Shown: piece by piece, positions 49,873 to 56,048 of the stretch | How positions within the stretch are numbered: position 1 is the stretch's first letter | Layout: the number at the start of each line of letters is the position of its first letter | From: Chryseobacterium sp. JAH | GTDB lineage: Bacteria > Bacteroidota > Bacteroidia > Flavobacteriales > Weeksellaceae | Direction: 5' to 3' | Length of the DNA: 64,000 nucleotides | NCBI RefSeq assembly: GCF_001507335.1 | Contig: NZ_LMAH01000008.1 | Coordinates: forward strand, 62,001 to 126,000 | Program-made: the position numbers and the translations under genes | The notes under the pieces: generated by a model | Databases searched by the model: none | Told to the model about the DNA's origin: nothing | What the model saw: the letters and a program-made list of their open reading frames with translations, nothing else

Positions 49873-50673
49873 ATGTACACACAACTTGATATTGAATCGC
49901 ATTTTGGCGGAAAATTAAAAATCGCTTACCTCAATCAGCCTGACACGATGAATGCTTTAACCAAGCCTTCGTTGGCAGATTTGAGAGATTTTGTGAAAGA
50001 ATGCAGCGATGATCCCACAGTAAGATGTGTGGCAATTTCTGGTAGAGGAAGAGCTTTCTGTTCTGGTCAGAATCTGGACGATGCTTTCGTACAAGGAAAT
50101 GATCATCATGATAACGATATTATCAGAAGAATTGTAACCGATTATTACAATCCTCTGGTTATGGAAATTACCCGTTGCAAAAAACCTGTCGTTGCTTTGG
50201 TCAACGGTCCTGCAGTAGGAGCGGGTGCCATGTTGGCATTAATTTGTGACTTCGTTTTAGCGACTGATAAAGCTTATTTTGCGCAGGCATTCTCCAATAT
50301 CGGATTAATTCCTGATACAGGCGGAACGTATTTCTTACCTAAATTATTAGGAAGACAATTGGCGAATTATTTAGCATTTACAGGAAAAAAATTGTCAGCA
50401 GAAGAATCAAAATCTTATGGTTTGGTGGCTGAGGTTTTCACGGAAGAAGAATTTAATTCAAAATCAATGGAAATTTTAGAAAAAGTTTCGAATATGCCGA
50501 CGGTTGGTTTAAAATTAACAAAAAAAGCCTTCGCCAATTCTTACAATAATACGTTGAAAGAGCAATTGGAATTAGAAGGAGACCTACAGCAGGAAGCTGC
50601 GGAAACAGAAGATTTCAAAGAAGGAGTACAAGCCTTTTTACAAAAAAGAAAACCTGAATATAAAGGAAAGTAA
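49873..50673 (+). CDS. paaG: Epoxyphenylacetyl-CoA isomerase PaaG
   Basis: A 266-residue crotonase-fold enzyme. It would turn the ring epoxide into oxepin-CoA and shift double bonds later in the pathway. Motifs are SGRGRAFCSGQNLDDA (oxyanion loop, about residues 56-71), GPAVGAGAMLALICDF and FSNIGLIPDTGGTYFLP. Both catalytic Glu positions of true enoyl-CoA hydratases are replaced, while Asp in IPDTGG is kept, exactly as in PaaG isomerases. Length agrees with E. coli PaaG (262). Confidence 0.9.
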   Translation: MYTQLDIESHFGGKLKIAYLNQPDTMNALTKPSLADLRDFVKECSDDPTVRCVAISGRGRAFCSGQNLDDAFVQGNDHHDNDIIRRIVTDYYNPLVMEITRCKKPVVALVNGPAVGAGAMLALICDFVLATDKAYFAQAFSNIGLIPDTGGTYFLPKLLGRQLANYLAFTGKKLSAEESKSYGLVAEVFTEEEFNSKSMEILEKVSNMPTVGLKLTKKAFANSYNNTLKEQLELEGDLQQEAAETEDFKEGVQAFLQKRKPEYKGK

Positions 50674-50708
50674 TCAATTTGAAAATGAATTAATTTGAGA
50701 ATTTGAGA
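50674..50708. repeat. paa hairpin F, left arm (before the IVP gene)
   Basis: CAATTTGAAAATGAATTAATTTGAG-type units, the same left-arm sequence as in the other paa gaps. Its partner arm is at 51061-51102, beyond the IVP gene. Confidence 0.7.
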
Positions 50709-51074
50709 ATGAGAAATGACAAAGAAAATATTATTGTAAATAAGACTTTCGACTTTGCATTGAACATCATTGAATTTTCGGAAGATTTATATGAGGCTAA
50801 AAGATTTCCTTTAGCAAATCAGATTTTTAAATCAGGAACTTCGATTGGAGCAAATGTGAGAGAAGCTCAAAATGCAGAAAGTAAGGCAGATTTTATTCAT
50901 AAATTAAAAATCGCTGCGAAAGAAGCTGATGAAACACAATATTGGCTTTTATTATGTTTAAAATCTAAATTTCTAAAATCGCCCAGCGAAAAATTAATTT
51001 CTGATTTAAAAGAAATTCTGTTAGTTCTCTCAAAAATCATTTCGAGTTCGAAACTTAAATCATTTTCAAATTAG
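50709..51074 (+). CDS. Four-helix-bundle protein (23S rRNA intervening-sequence type, IVP)
   Basis: A 121-residue, all-helical protein of the S23/IVP four-helix-bundle family (relatives: proteins encoded in 23S rRNA intervening sequences, and Avd of diversity-generating retroelements). Marks are KTFDFALNIIEFSEDL, RFPLANQIFKSGTSIGANVREAQNAES in parts (about residues 33-60) and DFIHKLKIAAKEADETQYWL. It has no role in phenylacetate breakdown. ATG 50709 is preferred over an in-frame TTG 6 bases upstream that lies in the repeat. The gene sits in the loop of an inverted repeat, its last codons being part of the right arm. Confidence 0.85.
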   Translation: MRNDKENIIVNKTFDFALNIIEFSEDLYEAKRFPLANQIFKSGTSIGANVREAQNAESKADFIHKLKIAAKEADETQYWLLLCLKSKFLKSPSEKLISDLKEILLVLSKIISSSKLKSFSN

Positions 51075-51102
51075 CTCATTTTCAAATTTTCAAATTTAAA
51101 AT
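51061..51102. repeat. paa hairpin F, right arm (after the IVP gene)
   Basis: CATTTTCAAATT, CATTTTCAAATT and TTTTCAAATTT units that pair with the left arm at 50674-50708. It begins inside the IVP 3' end and stops just before the paaH ATG. Confidence 0.7.
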
Positions 51103-52236
51103 ATGAACGTAGGAATTATCGGTGCCGGAACTATGGGAATTGGCATCGCACAAGTAGCTGCAACGAACGGATGCAAAGTTTGGGTCTATGACGCCAACGC
51201 AAAACAAGTAGAAACGGCAACCATAGGTTTGGAAAAAACATTGACCAGATTGGTTGACAAACAGAAGATTTCGTCGGAAAAAATGGTCGAAATTCTAGCT
51301 AACATTTCCATCGCTACAGAATTGAAGGACTTCAAAGATTGCGAACTCGTCATCGAAGCCATCATCGAAAATAAAGAAATCAAAACCAAGATCTTCACAG
51401 AATTAGAGAAACATGTTTCTGAAAGCTGTGTGATCGCATCCAATACATCATCCATTTCCATTACATCTCTCGGTGCAGAACTGCAAATACCGAAGCGTTT
51501 CATCGGAATTCACTTTTTCAATCCGGCTCCTTTAATGCCTTTGGTTGAAATTATTCCGTCTTTACTTACTGAGAAGTCTTTAGCCGATAAAATGTACAAC
51601 CTCGTGAAAGATTGGGGTAAAGTTCCTGTGATGGCTAAAGATATTCCTGGATTTATTGTCAACAGAATTGCCCGTCCTTACTATGGAGAAGGATTGAGAA
51701 TTGTTGAAGAAAACATCGCAACGGTAGAGCAGGTGGATGATGCCATGAAAAGATTGGGTAATTTTAAAATGGGACCTTTTGAATTAATGGATCTCATCGG
51801 TGTTGACGTGAATTTCTCTGTAACCACAACGGTTTACAAAGATTATTTCTACGACCCAAAATACAAACCATCCCTTCTACAACAAAGAATGTCTGAAGCC
51901 AAACTTCACGGCAGAAAAACAGGAAAAGGTTTCTACGATTATGCTGAAGGAAGTTCAAAACCTGAACCTCATAAAGCTGAAGCTCTTTATCAACAAATAT
52001 TTTTAAGAATTATTTCAATGCTGATTAACGAAGCGGTCGAAGCAAAAAGATTGGGTGTTGCAAATGACGAAGATTTAGAATTGGCAATGCAAAAGGGAGT
52101 AAATTATCCGAAAGGGTTATTGGCCTGGGGAAAAGAAATTGGTTACGCCAAAATCTCTGAAACGCTGCAAAATCTTCACGATGAATATCAGGAAGAAAGG
52201 TATAGGCAAAGCCCTTTGTTGCGTAAATTGAATTAG
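51103..52236 (+). CDS. paaH: 3-hydroxyadipyl-CoA dehydrogenase PaaH
   Basis: A 377-residue 3-hydroxyacyl-CoA dehydrogenase that oxidises 3-hydroxyadipyl-CoA to the 3-oxo form with NAD. It has the NAD-binding GIIGAGTMGIGIAQVAA at the start, ASNTSSISITSLG, the catalytic His-Glu region IGIHFFNPAPLMPLVEI, DIPGFIVNRIARPYYGE, and a second C-terminal 3HCDH domain (about 290-377). It is shorter than E. coli PaaH (475), which has an extra C-terminal repeat. It follows the IVP insertion directly. Confidence 0.92.
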   Translation: MNVGIIGAGTMGIGIAQVAATNGCKVWVYDANAKQVETATIGLEKTLTRLVDKQKISSEKMVEILANISIATELKDFKDCELVIEAIIENKEIKTKIFTELEKHVSESCVIASNTSSISITSLGAELQIPKRFIGIHFFNPAPLMPLVEIIPSLLTEKSLADKMYNLVKDWGKVPVMAKDIPGFIVNRIARPYYGEGLRIVEENIATVEQVDDAMKRLGNFKMGPFELMDLIGVDVNFSVTTTVYKDYFYDPKYKPSLLQQRMSEAKLHGRKTGKGFYDYAEGSSKPEPHKAEALYQQIFLRIISMLINEAVEAKRLGVANDEDLELAMQKGVNYPKGLLAWGKEIGYAKISETLQNLHDEYQEERYRQSPLLRKLN

Positions 52237-52324
52237 ATAATTTGAAAATGTGCAAATTTGAAATTGATTCCGCATTATTCAATTTTCAAATTCTCAAATT
52301 GATTTAATTCTCAAATTAAAAATT
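52237..52324. repeat. paa intergenic hairpin G (paaH-paaI)
   Basis: AATTTGAAAATGTGCAAATTTGAAA-type units on the left (shortened here) and ATTTTCAAATT, CTCAAATT, ATTCTCAAATT on the right, ending at the paaI ATG. Confidence 0.75.
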
Positions 52325-52738
52325 ATGAATCCAAGACAAGTTGCAGAATATATGTTTGATCAGGATTATTTTTCCCAATGGATGAATATCAAAATGATCG
52401 AAGTCAAAGAAAATTATTGTTTACTGGAAATGCCCATCAAAAAAGATATGATCAATGGGCTTAAAACAGTTCACGGAGGCGTTACGTTTGCTTTTGCAGA
52501 CTCCGCATTGGCATTTTCGTCCAATAATTCTGGAGATGCAGCTGTTGCGCTGAACTGTATCATCAATTTTACCAAAGCGGGAAGAGAAGGAGATGTCTTT
52601 AGAGCTGAAAGCACTTTGGTAACTGATACCAGAAAAACCGCTGTTTACGACATTAGAATTACCAATCAGAATGATGAGTTGGTAGCGAAATTTGTGGGAA
52701 CAGTTTATAAAATCGGAAAAAAAGTAACAGAATTATAG
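52325..52738 (+). CDS. paaI: Hydroxyphenylacetyl-CoA thioesterase PaaI
   Basis: A 137-residue hotdog-fold thioesterase. PaaI releases CoA from dead-end ring-hydroxylated phenylacetyl-CoA, protecting the CoA pool. The active-site region VHGGVTFAFADSALAF (HGG, then Asp on the central helix) and the later strand CIINFTKAGREGDVFRAES match the family. Full length. Flanked by hairpins G and H. Confidence 0.93.
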   Translation: MNPRQVAEYMFDQDYFSQWMNIKMIEVKENYCLLEMPIKKDMINGLKTVHGGVTFAFADSALAFSSNNSGDAAVALNCIINFTKAGREGDVFRAESTLVTDTRKTAVYDIRITNQNDELVAKFVGTVYKIGKKVTEL

Positions 52739-52825
52739 ATTTGAAAATTTGGAAATGAGGCAATTTGAAAATTATTTTTAAAGCTTTATTTCATTCTCAA
52801 ATTAACACATTTTTAAATTAAAATT
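52739..52825. repeat. paa intergenic hairpin H (paaI-paaJ)
   Basis: ATTTGAAAAT and CAATTTGAAAAT on the left; ATTCTCAAATT and ATTTTTAAATT on the right. A somewhat decayed copy of the same element. Confidence 0.7.
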
Positions 52826-54034
52826 ATGAACAACGTATATATCATAGATTACATCAGAACTCCCATTTCAAAATTGAGTGGAGGTTTATCAGAAGTTCGT
52901 GCCGATGATTTGGCGGCAATCGTTTTAAAAGAAATTGTTGCCAGAAACCCTCAAGTTCCTGTTGAGGAAATTGAGGACGTTATTTTCGGATGCGCAAACC
53001 AAGCAGGTGAAGATAACAGAAACGTAGCAAGAATGGGACTTTTATTGGCTGGACTTCCTTACAAAATCGGAGGCGAAACTGTAAACAGATTGTGCGCTTC
53101 AGGAATGTCAGCGGTGGCCAATGCTTTCCGTTCGATTGCTTCCGGTGAAGGTGAAATTTATATTGCAGGTGGAGTAGAGCACATGACGCGTTCTCCTTAT
53201 GTGATGTCAAAACCAAGTACAGCTTTTGGGAGAGACAGCCAGATGTTTGATACCACTTTCGGATGGAGATTTGTAAATCCCAAAATGAAAGAAATGTACG
53301 GAGTTGACGCAATGGGAGATACCGCCGAAAATTTGGCAGAAATGCACAACATTAGCCGTGAAGATCAGGATAAATTTGCCCTTTGGTCTCAGCAGAAAGC
53401 GACAAAAGCTCAGGAAAGCGGAAGACTGGCAGAAGAAATTATAGAAGTGGAAATTCCACAAAGAAAAGGTGATCCGAAAATTTTCGATAAGGACGAGTTC
53501 ATCAAACCGACTTCTTCAATGGAAGGATTAGGGAAACTTCGTCCAGCTTTCAGAAAAGAAGGTGGAACAGTGACGGCTGGAAACGCCTCCGGAATGAATG
53601 ACGGTGCAGCAGCTTTAATTTTAGCAAGCGAAGAAGCGGTAAAAAAATATAGTTTAAAACCAAAAGCTAAGATTTTAGGTTCATCTGTTGCCGGTGTTGA
53701 GCCAAGAATTATGGGAATCGGGCCAGTTGAAGCGACTCAGAAGCTTTTGAAAAGATTAAATCTTTCATTAGATGATATGGATGTCATCGAACTGAACGAA
53801 GCATTTGCTGCTCAATCTTTAGCGGTCACAAGAAGTTTAGGATTAAAAGATGATGACTCAAGAGTTAATCCGAACGGAGGCGCAATTGCCATTGGTCATC
53901 CGCTAGGAGTTTCAGGAGCCAGAATTATAGGTTCTGCAGCATTGGAACTTCAAAAGCAAAATAAAAAATATGCGTTGTGTACGCTTTGTATCGGTGTTGG
54001 TCAAGGCTATGCAATGGTGATTGAACGGGTTTAA
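52826..54034 (+). CDS. paaJ: 3-oxoadipyl-CoA/3-oxo-5,6-dehydrosuberyl-CoA thiolase PaaJ
   Basis: A 402-residue thiolase that cleaves 3-oxoadipyl-CoA to succinyl-CoA and acetyl-CoA and also shortens the C8 ring-opening product. Nucleophile Cys is in VNRLCASGMSAVANA (about residue 90). The C-terminal catalytic His is in NPNGGAIAIGHPLGVSGAR in parts (about 351-370), and the second Cys in CTLCIGVGQGYA. Length and motifs match PaaJ/PcaF. Confidence 0.94.
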   Translation: MNNVYIIDYIRTPISKLSGGLSEVRADDLAAIVLKEIVARNPQVPVEEIEDVIFGCANQAGEDNRNVARMGLLLAGLPYKIGGETVNRLCASGMSAVANAFRSIASGEGEIYIAGGVEHMTRSPYVMSKPSTAFGRDSQMFDTTFGWRFVNPKMKEMYGVDAMGDTAENLAEMHNISREDQDKFALWSQQKATKAQESGRLAEEIIEVEIPQRKGDPKIFDKDEFIKPTSSMEGLGKLRPAFRKEGGTVTAGNASGMNDGAAALILASEEAVKKYSLKPKAKILGSSVAGVEPRIMGIGPVEATQKLLKRLNLSLDDMDVIELNEAFAAQSLAVTRSLGLKDDDSRVNPNGGAIAIGHPLGVSGARIIGSAALELQKQNKKYALCTLCIGVGQGYAMVIERV

Positions 54035-54245
54035 TTTGAAAATGTGCTAATTTGAGAATTTGAAAATGCTATTCAGAATATTATCAATTTTCAAATTAGC
54101 TGATTTAAATTAAAGTTTAAAACTCTGCTGAGTGAAACGCCTTTGCGAACGAAAAATATGCATGAAAATTTTCAAAAAAGCTTTGTGAACTTTGCGTTAA
54201 AAATAATTTTCAAATTAACTCATTCTCAATTTTCAAATTAAAATT
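54035..54245. repeat. paa intergenic element I (paaJ-paaY) with embedded second repeat
   Basis: AATTTGAAAAT units at 54035-54070 and ATTTTCAAATT units at 54090-54105 and 54210-54240 bracket about 100 bases of other sequence. That inner part has near-repeats CTTTGCGAAC (54141) and CTTTGTGAACTTTGCGTTAAAAAT (in parts, near 54181), like a different dispersed repeat inserted in the hairpin. Confidence 0.6.
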
Positions 54246-54839
54246 ATGAATATTTACTCATATCACGGTATTCGTCCCATTATAAAACCATCCGCTTATG
54301 TTCATCCGCAGGCGGTGATCATTGGAAATGTGGAAATCGGTGAAGAAGTTTATGTAGGTCCTAATGCGGTGATCCGTGGCGACTGGGGTAAAATTATTGT
54401 GAAGGACGGAGCGAATGTTCAGGAAAACTGTACACTTCATGTTTTTCCGGGGATTGAAACCATTCTGGAAGAATCTGCACACATCGGTCACGGAGCAATT
54501 ATTCATTCTGGACAGATCGGTAGGAATTGTTTGGTTGGAATGAATGCCGTTGTGATGGATAAAGCAGCTATTGGCGACGAATGTATCATCGGGGCTTTGG
54601 CTTTTGTTCCTGCCAATTTCAGATGTGATGCGAGAAAATTGATCGTTGGCAGTCCGGCAAGAATCATCCGTGATGTCTCTGATGAAATGATTAAGTGGAA
54701 AACCGAAGGAACGAGATTGTATCAGGAATTAGCAAGAGAAGGGAAAGATGCCATTCACTTGTGTGAGCCTTTTACAGAATATGTTCAGCAGATTCCTACG
54801 AAAGTTGTTGATTACAGTATTTGGGATGATGTGAAATAA
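54246..54839 (+). CDS. paaY: Hexapeptide-repeat protein PaaY
   Basis: A 197-residue left-handed beta-helix protein of the gamma-carbonic-anhydrase-like group. PaaY has been described as a thioesterase helper that acts on ring-epoxide by-products. Hexapeptide turns are seen throughout (VIIGNVEIGEEVYVGPNAVI), with metal-binding histidines in TLHVFPG, HIGHGAIIHS. The C-terminal helix (DEMIKWKTEGTRLYQELA) is typical. It is the last gene before the paaZ-side insert. Confidence 0.88.
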   Translation: MNIYSYHGIRPIIKPSAYVHPQAVIIGNVEIGEEVYVGPNAVIRGDWGKIIVKDGANVQENCTLHVFPGIETILEESAHIGHGAIIHSGQIGRNCLVGMNAVVMDKAAIGDECIIGALAFVPANFRCDARKLIVGSPARIIRDVSDEMIKWKTEGTRLYQELAREGKDAIHLCEPFTEYVQQIPTKVVDYSIWDDVK

Positions 54840-54861
54840 TTGACTTCATAAAAATAAATTC

Positions 54862-55053
54862 ATGAAAGATATTTTCACCCTGAGAAACTTCAGAAAGTCC
54901 TTAATTCTAGGATTGGTAGGTTTAATATTTTTTTACTTAATAAGACTGGTTTTTAAACGTGAAAATGAAGATTGGATGTTTTATATGCTCATGTTCTTCA
55001 CTTTCTTTTTTATCAATTTTGTTTTAGGTCACGGAAATAAATCATGGAATTAA
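54862..55053 (+). CDS. Small two-helix membrane protein
   Basis: A 63-residue protein with two hydrophobic segments (about 13-31 and 40-57) separated by a charged loop (KRENEDW). No family recognised. It lies 22 bases after paaY in the same direction and 58 bases before the esterase gene, so it may be transcribed with the paa genes. Small size keeps confidence moderate, but the membrane pattern, ATG and spacing look genuine. Confidence 0.55.
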   Translation: MKDIFTLRNFRKSLILGLVGLIFFYLIRLVFKRENEDWMFYMLMFFTFFFINFVLGHGNKSWN

Positions 55054-55111
55054 TTCTTTAAAAACAGTAAGAAAATCAAATAGTGTTTAAAGATTAAAAT
55101 ATAAGATTAAA

Positions 55112-55939
55112 ATGTTTAAAAAACTTCTCACTTTCATCAGTATATTATTTACTTTTCAATTCATGGTTTTTGCCCAGACTGGAAATGTAAAACCGTTGGT
55201 GATTGGAGAAATCAGAGCGATAAAGTCCAAAATTTTAAAAGAAGAAAGAACGTTGAACATCTATCTTCCTCAAAATTTTGATAAAACAAAACCTTATCCG
55301 ATCATTTATCTTTTGGATGGATGTATGAATGAAGATTTTATTCACGTCACGGGATTGGTGCAGTTCTTTAATCAGATGTATGCCATGCCTGAAACGATTG
55401 TAGTCGGAATTGCGAATATTGACAGAAAAAGAGACTTCACTTTTCATACAGATTTAAAAGATTTGCAGAAAGATTATCCTACAACAGGACATTCTGATAA
55501 GTTTATTGGCTTTCTTGAAAAAGAATTAAAACCTTACATTGAAAGTCAGTTTAAAACTACCGATACCTACTTGTTTGGGCAATCACTGGGTGGACTTTTA
55601 GCAACAGAAATTTTGTTGAAAAAACCTGAAATGTTCAATAACTATTTTATTATCAGTCCGAGTTTATGGTGGGATGATGAAAGTCTTCTAAAACAGGCTC
55701 CGCTATTATTATCCAAAATTAGGGACACTAAGAAATTTGTTTATGTTTCTGTCGGAAAAGGCGAGCATAAAGTAATGGTGAAAGATGCAGAAGATTTCTA
55801 CAATATTCTTTTAAAATCAAACAAGAAAAACTGGACGGTAGACTATAAAATGATGGAAACAGACAATCATGCAACTATTCTTCACAGAAGTTTGTATGAA
55901 GGGTTGGTAAAGCTGTTTCCTTATCAGGAACCGAAGTGA
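55112..55939 (+). CDS. Secreted alpha/beta-hydrolase esterase (Fes/IroE-like fold)
   Basis: A 275-residue esterase of the putative-esterase (D-type) family with a signal peptide (about 1-22, ending VFAQ). The nucleophile Ser is in LFGQSLGGLLATEILL (G-x-S-x-G-G). PIIYLLDGCMNEDF gives the oxyanion region, and the last catalytic residue is His in ETDNHATILHRSLYEGL. Such enzymes hydrolyse ferric-siderophore or aryl esters. Its place between paaY and paaZ suggests a supply of phenylacetate from esters, but that is only inference. Confidence 0.85.
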   Translation: MFKKLLTFISILFTFQFMVFAQTGNVKPLVIGEIRAIKSKILKEERTLNIYLPQNFDKTKPYPIIYLLDGCMNEDFIHVTGLVQFFNQMYAMPETIVVGIANIDRKRDFTFHTDLKDLQKDYPTTGHSDKFIGFLEKELKPYIESQFKTTDTYLFGQSLGGLLATEILLKKPEMFNNYFIISPSLWWDDESLLKQAPLLLSKIRDTKKFVYVSVGKGEHKVMVKDAEDFYNILLKSNKKNWTVDYKMMETDNHATILHRSLYEGLVKLFPYQEPK

Positions 55940-56048
55940 AAATAAATAATATAAAAGTATGAAAATGTAGCAACCTCACAGATTTTTTTTTAATTGTTGG
56001 TAATACAGTTACGTTCATATATTGATAAACTAGAATATAAAATATTTT

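Noticed and set aside
46923..54245. CRISPR-like array from the regular repeats in the paa cluster
   Set aside because: Repeats are palindromic, unequal in spacing, separated by whole genes, and no cas genes are present.
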